NCBI GenBank assembly: GCA_965248635.1
Contig: OZ252114.1
Coordinates: forward strand, 4,402,001 to 4,466,000
DNA: 64,000 bases
DNA from: CBDAPI01 sp965248635
Lineage (GTDB): Bacteria > Acidobacteriota > UBA6911 > RPQK01 > CBDAPI01
Direction of reading: 5' to 3'
The notes under the pieces were generated by a model that was given only the letters and a program-made list of their open reading frames with translations, was not told the DNA's origin and ran no database searches. Positions 18,085 through 26,760 of the stretch are shown piece after piece; the first letter of the stretch is position 1, and each line of letters opens with the position of its first letter. The position numbers were made by a program, and so were the translations under genes.

Positions 18085-18201
18085 AGTGGCGCCTTCACCG
18101 AGCAGGGTGAACAGTTCCAGTTCCACGGCGGACAGCAACGTCTTCGCGCGCCAGAATCCCGTGGCGATCTCCATGATGTGAGAAGGATCTCGTTGCGTCA
18201 T
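18085..18201 (-). pseudogene. O-methyltransferase N-terminal (dimerisation) remnant
   Basis: ATG 18201 begins MTQRDPSHIMEIATGFWRAK followed by TLLSAVELELFTLLGEGA, the winged-helix dimerisation start of SAM-dependent O-methyltransferases. The catalytic part is absent; the frame runs into transposase debris. Confidence 0.65.
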
Positions 18202-18442
18202 CCATAAACTCCTTTCGTCCTGGCAGGGTATATGATGGGGTGATCTGGAGGGTACCACTAGAACCCCCGGCCGGCTAACTTTGCGCCTTTTACGGCGCTG
18301 CCGGGCGTGACGAGAGCAATTGAGCTTTACAGCTTGGTTATGCTCGTTTGGCTGGGAGCCGTTTGCGGGCTGGCCGCGGCCGCGGGAAAGACACGAGCGG
18401 CGGCTGAAGCCGGAGTCTTCAGGCGACCGGGAGGGGCTGAAG

Positions 18443-18500
18443 CGTGCCGAGGACAGACCGCTTTAGAGCGGGTGAGGGGACCAAGCGGGGTTCACCCTAG
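18443..18500 (+). repeat. REP-like element, copy 1
   Basis: Contains GGACAGACCGC, a short spacer, GCGG, then TGAGGGGACC and GGGTTCACCCTA. The same order occurs at 23226-23271 and in part at 21847-21880. It can form a short GACCGC/GCGG hairpin. The 400 bases around it (18202-18599) show no convincing gene. Confidence 0.6.
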
Positions 18501-18599
18501 TGATGCATGGGTAGATCACGCAGAATGGTAATAAGGGGAGCGACATTTCCCCTTTGCGGTTCCAAGATTCCTTTGGAAATCGGAAGGCGCATTGGAACC

Positions 18600-18884
18600 C
18601 TACAGAGGCGGCGCAAGCCCGAATTTCTGACATTCATACGGATCCAAACCATGGGTAGCGGACCAGAGGGTCTGTCTCCATCGCCGAGCACCTGAAAAAG
18701 GGACAGAGTAGACTGTCCCCCTTTCCCTCAGTTCCAATTTCCTGACATAGCCGTAGACGAAAAGGCCGTCCCGAGTCGGGACGAACAAATCCCGGCCCAC
18801 GGAGCCGTCTGGGAGAGGACGAAACGTCAGATCGAATTCCTCGGCCGGGGCGAGGCAGGGCAGGAAGAGCAGAATCAGGATCAA
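18600..18884 (-). CDS. Small secreted hypothetical protein, probably 3'-truncated
   Basis: 94 aa; its ATG overlaps the stop of the mechanosensitive channel gene (ATGA). MILILLFLPCLAPAEEFDLTF gives a signal peptide with an AEE mature start. After LELRERG the frame crosses a hairpin (18700-18719) and the remaining residues look non-native, so the original 3' end was probably replaced. Not recognised otherwise. Confidence 0.5.
   Translation of the reverse strand: MILILLFLPCLAPAEEFDLTFRPLPDGSVGRDLFVPTRDGLFVYGYVRKLELRERGTVYSVPFSGARRWRQTLWSATHGLDPYECQKFGLAPPL
18700..18719. repeat. Short hairpin, arms GGGACAG / CTGTCCC
   Basis: Seven-base perfect arms around AGTAGA, flanked by A-run and CCCTTT. 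Resembles REP-type hairpins and shares the GGGACAG word with the other REP-like copies. Confidence 0.6.
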
Positions 18885-20179
18885 GGATGAACAGCTCGGT
18901 CGCGTGACAGCTCCTGGAAATCACTGCCGCTGGGGTTCTGGTAGACGCGCAGGTCGAACTCCTGGGCAATCGCCAGGATGTGGTCGAAGATGTCGGCCTG
19001 GATGTCTTCGTAGTAGGCCCAACGCGTGTCGCTGGTAAAACAGTAGATCTCGATGAGAAGACCATTCATCGTGGGGGCCAGCTGGCGCACCAGCAGGGTC
19101 ATGTCCTGGGTGATCCCGGGGTGATGCTTCAAATACGCCAGGATATAGGCACGAAAGGTACCCACGTTCGTCAAGTGGCGGGCGTTGATGCGGTCACTCT
19201 TCTCGACTTGTTGCTCTCGGTTCCAGGAGACGACCTCGTCCTGTTTCTTCTGGATGTACCCGGCGATGTATGTGATCTCAGAGAAGCGCTTGAGCATCGC
19301 CGGAGTGCACAGCTTGATCGTTTGCATATCGATGTGAACCGCTCGCTTGATCCGACGGCCGCCCGACTCGGACATCCCGCGCCAGTTCTTGAAGGAATCA
19401 TAGATTAGCGCATAGGTCGGAATCGAGGTGATCGTCTTGTCCCAGTTCTGGACCTTGACGGTGGTCAATGCAATATCGATGACATCACCGTCCGCCCCGT
19501 GGCTGGGCATTTCAATCCAGTCGCCTCTGGAGAGCATCTGGTTGGCGGAGAGCTGGATTCCCGCCACAAGACCCAGGATGGAATCCTTGAAGATCAACAT
19601 GAGCACCGAGGCGAGAACTCCCATTCCGCTGAGCAGATACGTAGGAGACTTCCCCAGGACGGTCGCCAGAATCACGACCAGAGCCACGACATAGAGCAGG
19701 ATCTTTGCCACCTGAATGAAACTCTTGAGGTGGACTTGACGAGAGATAGCGTAGCTGTTGTAGATATCCAGACCCGCGTTGAGGAGGGAATCCAAGGCCA
19801 GCAGCCCGACAACGATCATGTAGATTTGACAGGATCCCAGGACCACTGCGATGAGTCGCTGAGCAGTTTCGAGGGCCACTGGAGCCAGTAGGTAGATCAC
19901 GATCCCCGGCGCAAGGTGGGCAATCCAGAAGAAGAAGCGGTGATCCAGCAGGCGATCATCCCAGACCGTGGTGGTCCTCTTGACAATGGAAGAGACGATC
20001 CGCAGAAGCACCCTCTTCGCGATCAAGAAGGCGATCACTGCCAGGATCATGATCAGGAAAAAGGCTGCTGCTGGACCGGCGATTGACGCGGCCCAGGGGT
20101 CGACACCTAGACTTTCGATGATCCGCACAATTTGTTGGGCATGAGATTCCGCCGAGGAGTATCTCGGGAGCAAGGTCAT
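18881..20179 (-). CDS. MscS-family mechanosensitive channel (YbdG-like)
   Basis: 432 aa from ATG 20179. At least five hydrophobic segments come first (AAFFLIMILAVIAFLIAKRV; HLAPGIVIYLLAPVAL; IYMIVVGLLALDSLL; ILLYVVALVVILATVL). The MscS pore helix and beta domain follow: SGMGVLASVLMLIFKDSILG, LVAGIQLSANQMLSRGDWIEM, and TTVKVQNWDKTITSIPTYALI. The C-terminal FRAYILAYLKHHPGITQDMT and VRQLAPTMNGLLIEIYCFT match the YbdG/miniconductance branch. It should release solutes on osmotic downshock across the inner membrane. Confidence 0.9.
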   Translation of the reverse strand: MTLLPRYSSAESHAQQIVRIIESLGVDPWAASIAGPAAAFFLIMILAVIAFLIAKRVLLRIVSSIVKRTTTVWDDRLLDHRFFFWIAHLAPGIVIYLLAPVALETAQRLIAVVLGSCQIYMIVVGLLALDSLLNAGLDIYNSYAISRQVHLKSFIQVAKILLYVVALVVILATVLGKSPTYLLSGMGVLASVLMLIFKDSILGLVAGIQLSANQMLSRGDWIEMPSHGADGDVIDIALTTVKVQNWDKTITSIPTYALIYDSFKNWRGMSESGGRRIKRAVHIDMQTIKLCTPAMLKRFSEITYIAGYIQKKQDEVVSWNREQQVEKSDRINARHLTNVGTFRAYILAYLKHHPGITQDMTLLVRQLAPTMNGLLIEIYCFTSDTRWAYYEDIQADIFDHILAIAQEFDLRVYQNPSGSDFQELSRDRAVHP

Positions 20180-20537
20180 GCTATCGGCATTCCTGGGGCA
20201 GTTCAACGCGATCTGCTGAAAGCTTGCGGTCTTGGCTTCCCGCGCTCCAGAGGTGATCACATCCTGGAACCCGGCCTCCGAGAGCCTGCGCGATGTGGCT
20301 GAGACACGCGCACTGCGTGAGCCCGGATGTGATAGGGGCTGGGACTGTTTCCCTCCAGCGCTCTGCCCCCTCACAATCCCTGGCGTCCGACCTTCAGCGA
20401 CCTCTTCAAGACGCGACTTATTGCTTTTCGTCGCTGTTACAGGCCACGCTACCAGCCCAAAATAGGCAACCAAAGATCGCTGGCCCACTTCAGGGGTTGT
20501 TGTATACGTATAGGTGTTCAGATTTCAATAAGGACTG

Positions 20538-20554
20538 TTGCCTGAAGAAGCACC
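20538..20554 (-). repeat. Repeat A, partial copy
   Basis: Only the GGTGCTTCTTCAGGCAA half is kept; the other side is unrelated. Lies between the channel gene and the next hypothetical. Confidence 0.5.
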
Positions 20555-20582
20555 CGATTACGAGCGCCATGCGTGCACTTCC

Positions 20583-21188
20583 TCAGATCTTGTCGGACGT
20601 ACAGGACTGCACCAGATAGTCGGCCAGCGAGTTGCGATCGTCTTCGTCCAGTCCGCCCTCCAGCGTCCTCTCGAATCGCTCGACCCGCTCGCGGTCGTTC
20701 AGGTAGAGGGCGAGGCTTCGCGAGACGCCCCGAGAGTCGGTGAGCAGCGCGCCCATCGCCTCCAGGGTATCGACGTCCACGGGTCCCGCGCGAAGCTGGC
20801 GGATCATGCCGACCAAGCGTTCCAGCTCGCTGATCCAGTCGGGGAAGTTGTTCTCTTCGCGCGCGTAGGCGTCGGCGTCGCCCACCACCCACAGGCGGAT
20901 CAGCCTGAGGTCGGCGTCGCTCATGTCGTGGTCCTCGCGCAGCCGGACGATGATATCCCACATCTCCTTGTGCGTGATAGCCTGGACGGACTCGCGGATC
21001 TCCTCGCGAATGCCACCGATCACGCCGTCGAGCGCGCGGAAGTCAGCCGCGTCCATGGATTGACAGGCACGTTCGATCCGGCGAAGCGTATCGTCGACGC
21101 CGTCCGAGTAGCACTGCTCGATCTGGGCGCGGCTGGGGGGCGCATCGCTCTCCATCCGCCGGATCAGCTCACTCAGCTTCGCGTCCAT
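20583..21188 (-). CDS. Conserved hypothetical helical protein
   Basis: 201 aa, soluble and highly helical, with no signal or membrane segment. Recurring features are KLSELIRRMESD at the start, the THKEMWDIIVRLREDHDMS block and LRLIRLWVVGDADAYAREENN. I recall similar proteins of unknown function, but no role can be given. It stands alone on the minus strand with debris on both sides. Confidence 0.65.
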   Translation of the reverse strand: MDAKLSELIRRMESDAPPSRAQIEQCYSDGVDDTLRRIERACQSMDAADFRALDGVIGGIREEIRESVQAITHKEMWDIIVRLREDHDMSDADLRLIRLWVVGDADAYAREENNFPDWISELERLVGMIRQLRAGPVDVDTLEAMGALLTDSRGVSRSLALYLNDRERVERFERTLEGGLDEDDRNSLADYLVQSCTSDKI

Positions 21189-21189
21189 C

Positions 21190-21945
21190 GCCTCCTTCCT
21201 CTGGTCGTTCGCAGTAGCGAATCATCGTACCACGGCGGGGTCCGGCGACGGGCCGGCGGACTGGTGCTTCTTCAGGCAAGTGTTGTTGAGCCAGTCCCGT
21301 CCTATCCGAAAACTCGGCCGAGATCGTTCCGGGGCTGACTCCGTCATGGCTCTCGGGGCAAAATAGCTCCAGATGATTCCTGACAGTCAGTTCCTTACCA
21401 TTGGTGTGTGGGTTGGCGGGTTTGAAGATCTCATTCGCCGCCGGTTCATCAGGGATCTCGGTCACAAAGGAGAAGCATTTGAAGTTACTCGTGAGGGACA
21501 CGAGGCGCTGACGAACTGCAAAGCAATAATACCGATGAATAGCTTCATCAAGAGCCTTGTACCCGAGACGGCGACGGAACCAAGCGCCGCGGAGGTGGCC
21601 ATCTAGATCGCGCCCAACCGGTCGTGGCGGCAGGGCGTCCGTATCGGGCCTGTATTGTGGCGCTCGATGAAGCTGGTGTTGAGAGTGCTGGAGTCCTCGG
21701 AATGAAACAGTGCTTCCTCCAGTTCAATTCTACGTGCCGAGCACTAGTGGAAGCGTGAACGTCCGAACCGTGCCCACAACAAAGTCGATTGCGCTCACGA
21801 TCGAGGCCCAGCGTTGATCATCGGACTCCCGCAAAGAGTTTCGTCGGTGCCGAGGACAGACCGCTCGGGCGGGGGGACTGGGGCCTGTTGGGGACAGTTC
21901 AGACGGCAAGCCTCTACTGTCGAGTTCCCGAAAGATGATGGTTCC
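21190..21945. other. Gene-poor stretch with repeat debris
   Basis: Holds repeat A copy 4 (21263-21289) and a partial REP-like copy (about 21847-21880). A 77-aa frame at 21373-21606 (GVWVGGFEDLIRRRFIRDLG) looks like a gene fragment but is not recognised. Nothing else is supported. Confidence 0.5.
21263..21289 (+). repeat. Dispersed 27-bp repeat A, copy 4
   Basis: Same form as copy 1 (GGCAAG variant). Followed by CCAGTCCCG and unrelated sequence. Confidence 0.85.
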
Positions 21946-22599
21946 TCATGGCTTCAGTTGCCGGTTGGAGCCCTTCGCCGATCTGGTCAACTGGAGCGGG
22001 AGTTGCAGCGGCTTCACCAGACGTGTCAAGAATAACGTCTGCGGCCCGATCTCGATCTCAGGACCACGCCGAAGCAGGCTCCGCGATCCAACCAGAACCC
22101 CGGCGACCGGTGACACAGATCCGGCAGCAACCGTGGTAACCCCCGACAGAGCCTTTCTCCCCAGAGTTGTTTGTCCCTTTCGTGTCAGATCCGTGCAAGT
22201 CACATCGAGTGCGGTTCCCCTCGTGATGAGCGTTTCGAGGCGGATCCGGAGGCGTGAACGTCGGGCGCCGAAGCCTGGTCGTTTGATGCGAACGACGATC
22301 CCCTGAACCAGAGTTCCAGCAGGAACGGCCAGCAGATGCCCCGCATACAGATCCTCATAAAGTCGCAGATCAACACGGTCGCCGCGCTTCGTCGTGCGAG
22401 AGCTGATCTGGCGAACGGGCCTGAGCTTGACCAGAGTCCCGGAGGGGATCACAAGACGCTGACGGCCCGCCCTGCCAACAACTTGCCCATTGTCCGCGGT
22501 ACTGATCTGTGCCACTGCAGGTATGCTAACCGCGACAACCAGAAACCCCAGAAACCTGTACGACTGAATCATCAAAATCCTCATCGAAATTGGGCCCAT
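21946..22599 (-). CDS. Secreted hypothetical protein of a type common in Acidobacteriota
   Basis: 217 aa (ATG 22599; ATG 22584 also possible), with a signal peptide (FLGFLVVAVSIPAVAQ). The mature part has the pattern LVIPSGTLVKLRPVRQISSRTTKRGD followed by LLAVPAGTLVQGIVVRIKRPG, a beta-rich domain seen in TrbI-like and acidobacterial periplasmic proteins that handle inhibitory or structural roles. The function is unknown. The C-terminal third (VTTVAAGSVSPVAGVLVGSRSLL) is glycine/valine rich and may contact a membrane. Confidence 0.65.
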   Translation of the reverse strand: MGPISMRILMIQSYRFLGFLVVAVSIPAVAQISTADNGQVVGRAGRQRLVIPSGTLVKLRPVRQISSRTTKRGDRVDLRLYEDLYAGHLLAVPAGTLVQGIVVRIKRPGFGARRSRLRIRLETLITRGTALDVTCTDLTRKGQTTLGRKALSGVTTVAAGSVSPVAGVLVGSRSLLRRGPEIEIGPQTLFLTRLVKPLQLPLQLTRSAKGSNRQLKP

Positions 22600-22728
22600 T
22601 CACCTTGCTGCCTGTTTCCGGTAATTACTAAACAGAGCGAAAGGAAAGGTTACGATCGGTCTCGGGAGCGCTGGAGTTACTCTGACCGTTCCCGGAGATT
22701 CCTGGTCGAGCCAAAGCAATCCTGGAAT

Positions 22729-23163
22729 CTACCGTGGCCTCCAGGAGAAGCCGCAGGCTGAGCAATCGAACCGATGCCGCCACCACACGAACGGAAGGGA
22801 CAGCAAGAGAAACCAGATGCCACCCAACATGGACGCCGCTTTCGTCCAATGCGCGAGTTGTGACCGGTGCACACGGTCGGACCCGCAACGGGGGCACTGC
22901 TCACCGTCGGCTGCAGGCAAGTCAGCCTCAGGAACTCCCTCCAGATCCCCGGAGCGATCCTGCTGGAGCAGTTCCCGTGCATGTTCCGCCTCCTCGGCCA
23001 GGACTTGAAGCCGTATCCCCCCAATCGCCCGGGAGGCGAGCCAGTTGATGTCAACGTGGTTGACGCCCAGCAACGCAACCTGGATACCATCCGCCTCCAG
23101 ACGGGACCGTGCAAGCTGTGCAGCTGGCACGTCGCGGAACCTGGCTATCGTCCTGAGGCGCAT
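22729..23163 (-). CDS. DUF2007 protein with zinc ribbon and membrane helix
   Basis: 144 aa from ATG 23163. Residues 1-65 are the DUF2007 ferredoxin-like domain (RTIARFRDVPAAQLARSRLEADGI; GGIRLQVLAEEAEHARELL). A CPRCGSDRVH ... CSACGFSW four-Cys pattern and a membrane segment (LGGIWFLLLSLPFVWW) follow. DUF2007 domains are proposed signal-transducing modules, but their targets are unknown. Confidence 0.8.
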   Translation of the reverse strand: MRLRTIARFRDVPAAQLARSRLEADGIQVALLGVNHVDINWLASRAIGGIRLQVLAEEAEHARELLQQDRSGDLEGVPEADLPAADGEQCPRCGSDRVHRSQLAHWTKAASMLGGIWFLLLSLPFVWWRHRFDCSACGFSWRPR

Positions 23164-23225
23164 TGCCCACCCTCGGCTACGAATGATCGACCGGGAGACA
23201 ATCGGCAAAACGCTCGAGAAGAAAA

Positions 23226-23271
23226 GGGGACAGACCGCGAAGGGCGGCTGAGGGGACCGGGTTCATCCTAA
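23226..23271 (+). repeat. REP-like element, copy 3
   Basis: GGGGACAGACCGC-GAAGG-GCGG-CTGAGGGGACC-GGGTTCATCCTA; same word order as 18443-18500. Confidence 0.6.
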
Positions 23272-23343
23272 GAAAGAGCCCCTACTCTCGCGTGAGCCGC
23301 CGACTTGTTCTGCCACGATGCCGGGGTATTTGCCCTCATCAGG

Positions 23344-23868
23344 CTACCAACCCTCCCGCTCAATCGCAGTGGTGATGTGCGCAAGGTGGTGGCGCCCATG
23401 CCATGCATAGCTTCCCACGTTCCAGGCAAGCTCCGTGGACCCCGACTCCGGATGCACGAATCGGCGCGACAACCGGTCGCGCGACAGTGAACGGAGCAAA
23501 GTTACCAACCTGGCGTGGAGCAGTGTCAGGAAATCCAGGCTCATCTCGACCGGCACCACGCGGTAATCAACAAGCTCCGCCCAGCGCTGCTCATCATAGG
23601 TCTTAATGATCGGCTCCTCCTCGGTGAGCGCCCATTTGAAGCGGATATAGCAGTTGAGGTGGCTGTCGGGTACGTGGTGGACGACCTGCCGGAGCGTCCA
23701 GCCTCCCAGGCGGTACGGCGTGTCGAGTTGCTTCTCGGTCAGCCCAGTGACAACAGGGCGCATCTGCTCCGGCAGCACCTCAATCTGGCCGATCCAAAGA
23801 GCGAGATCATCGTCGCTGACCGGGCCGTCGTGGTCGAACTTGCCAATGGGGTAGCGAAGATCTGTCAT
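23344..23868 (-). CDS. DinB/YfiT-like putative metal-dependent hydrolase (thiol transferase superfamily)
   Basis: 174 aa, typical length. The YfiT signature is clear: YPIGKFDHDGPVSDDDLALWIGQIEVLP, TLRQVVHHVPDSHLNCYIRFK and the closing WHGRHHLAHIT; these provide the three metal-binding histidines of the DinB four-helix fold. Related enzymes transfer low-molecular-weight thiols (bacillithiol, mycothiol) to electrophiles. Which thiol is used here is not known. Confidence 0.85.
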   Translation of the reverse strand: MTDLRYPIGKFDHDGPVSDDDLALWIGQIEVLPEQMRPVVTGLTEKQLDTPYRLGGWTLRQVVHHVPDSHLNCYIRFKWALTEEEPIIKTYDEQRWAELVDYRVVPVEMSLDFLTLLHARLVTLLRSLSRDRLSRRFVHPESGSTELAWNVGSYAWHGRHHLAHITTAIEREGW

Positions 23869-23906
23869 TAATATCGAACCTGTTTACTCTCGACCACACC
23901 GGCAGA

Positions 23907-25427
23907 TTATCCAGGATCCCTCGTCGGGGTCGGGTTGGACTTCTCTATCTCCTTGACAAGTCTTTCGAACTCGTACCGTTTGCTCTCGTCGGACATCTCC
24001 TCCATGCACTCCAGGGTGATCCTTTTCAAATCTGCGGGAAACTGCTCGCGAGCTACCTGTATGGCATGCCACCATGTCTGGCCATTCTCTTCCAGGAAAA
24101 GCTTCTTCCAGGGGATCTGCTCGCGTTTCGAGAAATCTCTTGGCAACCAACGTATTGCCGCCATGCGCGTGATGGGGGAATCCAAGTTCAGCATGTACAA
24201 AATGAGGTCTTCCCAATCTCCTGTCCGGTATTCCTCTTTGGTGCGAATCATGTTCGCCCAGACGGTGAGACGGCCTGGCGAGGATTTCTTATCCGCTTTG
24301 CAGGGTTTCGCATCCAGCTGGGCAAGAAGAGAGGCAGCGCTGGCGATTTGGTTCACGCAACTTCCTTCCTGGGGAGAAACGGCCTGGCCTGGAGCGATTC
24401 GATCTGCCGCGCCGACCAGCAAATCAATCGCATCTGTTGCGGGCAGCGCCCCAAGGGAGTAGGCACAAGCCGAGACTTCCTCCAGCAACTCGGACTCGAG
24501 TCCCTTTTTCAAGATCTCGAGGACCTCCGGACGAAATTCACGATCCCACGATGCCTTGGAATCACGACGCCGTGCCTCAGATGAATAGAAGTGGAAGGCA
24601 CTGTCAGGAGGTGCCTGTCCGGTATCTCTGGGACCCGGCAGACGCCAGGATAGCCTCCTCAATGCCGCAATTCTTAATAAGTCTTGCTCGTGACATGCCA
24701 GATCAATCAAGGAGCGAGTCGATTTGGGAATGACTATCGATGCAATTCCGTCAAACAACGCTTCGATCTTCTCTCCATCGGTTTGCTCCTGGGCAAGATG
24801 AACAAGCGGCGCCAGATAACGTTCATGGTACAAGGTAGAGAGCTTGCGTTTCCGTACGTACCCATCAGTTTCTTCCAAAAGGGATTCCAGTAGATCTTTC
24901 GTCTCTTTCTCAGAGGGCAGTCTAAGCTCAATATCAAAACTACTCCCGAAAACATACTCGTAAGGACCTGCCTCTTTCATGGCCTTAACAGGAAACCCGA
25001 ACCCGAGCGACTGATAGCATTTCACCGTGTACTTCCCAGGTTCGGGGAACTTCAAGTAAGCAAGAAGTCGCAAGTCCTTCTCGTAACTCTCTCCTGGCTT
25101 GAGATGTGGGTTCGCCATGCCAAGTCCACCAAGATGTGGTTGAGAAGGCTTCGGATCGAGGGCCTTTTTTCCGTCTTCGGTCTCCGCGATGAACGCGTAA
25201 CGTAGATGTCGATTGGCACCTCGATAGTCTCCGCCTTCTTCAAAGTGGAATTCGTCCTCGCTGTGGTTCGTCATCGTGAACTTTACGTTGATTGGTTCCC
25301 CGATGAAGTAGCGGCCCCTGTCCGGAGCGTAGATCCAACGAGCCACGAAGCTCCAGCCAGACCTCACCGCCTTTCGCAATTCGCCGAAGCTCGAGGCGTT
25401 CTTCGGTGTGCCGATTCTCCAGCACAA
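23907..25427 (-). CDS. Large hypothetical protein with HEAT-like helices, 5' end probably lost
   Basis: 506 aa in the open frame. From about residue 33 (IYAPDRGRYFIGEPINVKFTMTNHS) an Ig-like domain is followed by helical pairs suggesting HEAT/armadillo repeats (DLLRIAALRRLSWRLPG; LLEEVSACAYSLGALPATDAI). The first 30 residues look non-native: upstream DNA in another frame encodes the start of a cupin protein, joined here at about 25335. The true start was probably replaced. Function unknown. Confidence 0.55.
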   Translation of the reverse strand: MCWRIGTPKNASSFGELRKAVRSGWSFVARWIYAPDRGRYFIGEPINVKFTMTNHSEDEFHFEEGGDYRGANRHLRYAFIAETEDGKKALDPKPSQPHLGGLGMANPHLKPGESYEKDLRLLAYLKFPEPGKYTVKCYQSLGFGFPVKAMKEAGPYEYVFGSSFDIELRLPSEKETKDLLESLLEETDGYVRKRKLSTLYHERYLAPLVHLAQEQTDGEKIEALFDGIASIVIPKSTRSLIDLACHEQDLLRIAALRRLSWRLPGPRDTGQAPPDSAFHFYSSEARRRDSKASWDREFRPEVLEILKKGLESELLEEVSACAYSLGALPATDAIDLLVGAADRIAPGQAVSPQEGSCVNQIASAASLLAQLDAKPCKADKKSSPGRLTVWANMIRTKEEYRTGDWEDLILYMLNLDSPITRMAAIRWLPRDFSKREQIPWKKLFLEENGQTWWHAIQVAREQFPADLKRITLECMEEMSDESKRYEFERLVKEIEKSNPTPTRDPG

Positions 25428-25452
25428 GCGGCTCGGCGGATGGACGAGTCAA
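25333..25452 (-). pseudogene. Cupin protein N-terminal remnant
   Basis: TTG 25452 begins MTRPSAEPLVLENRHTEERL and ELRRIAKGGEVWLELRGSL, the first 40 residues of a cupin-2 type protein. It is fused out of frame to the 5' end of the large hypothetical. Confidence 0.5.
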
Positions 25453-25510
25453 CTTAGTCCTCTCGGAGAAGATGCATAACGTGTTGCCGCTCGTCGGCTG
25501 CAGCGGTTTG

Positions 25511-25845
25511 TTAGCTGGGCTCCTGACCCGCTCTAGTCAGCCAGTACAGCGGTTGCCGTTTTTGGTGCGCAACAGCGAGTACAAGCGAAAAGTGGTTGTG
25601 GTGCTCAAAGGCGATGACATATGGAAAACGCTCGACGGTGGCCTTCTGGATCATGGCTGATCCCGTCCGAGTTCCTGTCCACCCCGAAAATGACTTCGGG
25701 CCTCACCGATGCGCGTGAGGACCAGCTCAATAGCCGCTACGAACTCGCCGCCCAGTCCTGGGCGGCGTTCCTCGTACCACAGTGCCGCGGAGCGAAGCTC
25801 GGCTCGGGCTTCAGGATGAAGTTTGACCCGCACGCCGCTGGGCAA
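25511..25845 (-). pseudogene. RelE/ParE-type toxin, frameshifted
   Basis: The first frame gives VRVKLHPEARAELRSAALWYEERRPGLGGEFVAAIE and LVLTRIGEARSHF, then runs out of frame and stops. A one-base shift in the CGGGG at about 25682 restores IQKATVERFPYVIAFEHHNH and LVLAVAHQKRQPLYWLTR, the standard end, with a stop at 25511. It overlaps the antitoxin gene by 35 bases, as in many ParE/RelE-type pairs. Confidence 0.75.
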
Positions 25846-26059
25846 GTTCCTTCAAGATCTCCTTCCGCGTCGTCTCCCAGACAAGCGTCTGAACGCGACC
25901 CTCAGCAACCTCTTCCGAACGCCGCTCCAGCTCAGCCGCCCAAGCAGCCGCGACCTCGTCGTCGGATTCTTCTAGGCTGGAAAGGAGTTCTTCAGTTACT
26001 CGTGCACGCTCGCGGCGCGGCAACCGCAATGCTTTCACAAGAAGCTCGTCTGTCGGCAT
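25811..26059 (-). CDS. Addiction-module antitoxin component
   Basis: 82 aa; ELLVKALRLPRRERARVTEELLSSLEE is the putative addiction-module component family (Pfam Unstab_antitox type), helical and acidic. Its 3' end overlaps the toxin. If the toxin is dead, the antitoxin is an orphan. Confidence 0.8.
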   Translation of the reverse strand: MPTDELLVKALRLPRRERARVTEELLSSLEESDDEVAAAWAAELERRSEEVAEGRVQTLVWETTRKEILKELAQRRAGQTSS

Positions 26060-26309
26060 GATGCCAGTCTAGCACACCGACCCGGGACCATCTTCTGCCG
26101 ATCGGGCAGCTGTCTACAGCGACATTCTGTACTTCTGCGTTCGAGTTGCCGTCACTCGACAAGCTCTATCCATGGGAGGTCTCGGAGGTCTGGAGACCTC
26201 AAGTTTGCCGAAGCGAGTAGCTGATCCCGTGCGGATAGGCTGACCCGAGGGTGGGGCGGGTAGTTCGTACTCGCGTGATCCTGTAACCCGTTAAGGATTC
26301 TGTTCCTGG

Positions 26310-26615
26310 TCAGGCAGCCTCTGATTCCCGTTCCGTTGGGCAGACTGAACAGTACATCGCCCGGTTTACTTCGAGCCGTGCCCTCCGGGCGGGAAGGCGT
26401 GCATGCTCGAGTTCTCGCGGCACATGATCGCCCATTCCGTAGTATATTTCATCCGGAGTTTGGCCACGGAATGCCGAGTGGGGCAGCCTCGTATTGTGCT
26501 CTTGGACATAGAAGGTGACAAGACGCCGAAGCGTGGAGATGCTGTCGAGCGGGTTAAGATAGAGCCACTGGTGCTTGAGCACACGCCACCAAGCCTCGAT
26601 AAGGCCACCAGACTG
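26310..26615 (-). pseudogene. Integrase-core transposase C-terminal remnant
   Basis: IEAWWRVLKHQWLYLNPLDS and LRRLVTFYVQEHNTRLPHSA then FRGQTPDEIYYG are the last quarter of an rve-type transposase; the catalytic glutamate is in IEAWW. The upstream two acids are missing. No end sequence was found. Confidence 0.75.
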
Positions 26616-26760
26616 AGGGCCTGAACGAGAAGGACCATGAGCAGCACGTCCATCCCAGAAGCGTGAAACGCTCAAGCCGAAAATGCTAGGCAGAATCGCA
26701 CTGGATCGGATTTTTGCGGACCACGGCCCGATTTGACTTCCAAACGGGCAATCACCGAGA

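Noticed and set aside
17777..18181. 134-aa frame after HigA
   Set aside because: Runs through repeat A, a solo IS481 end and transposase debris; it is a chance frame.
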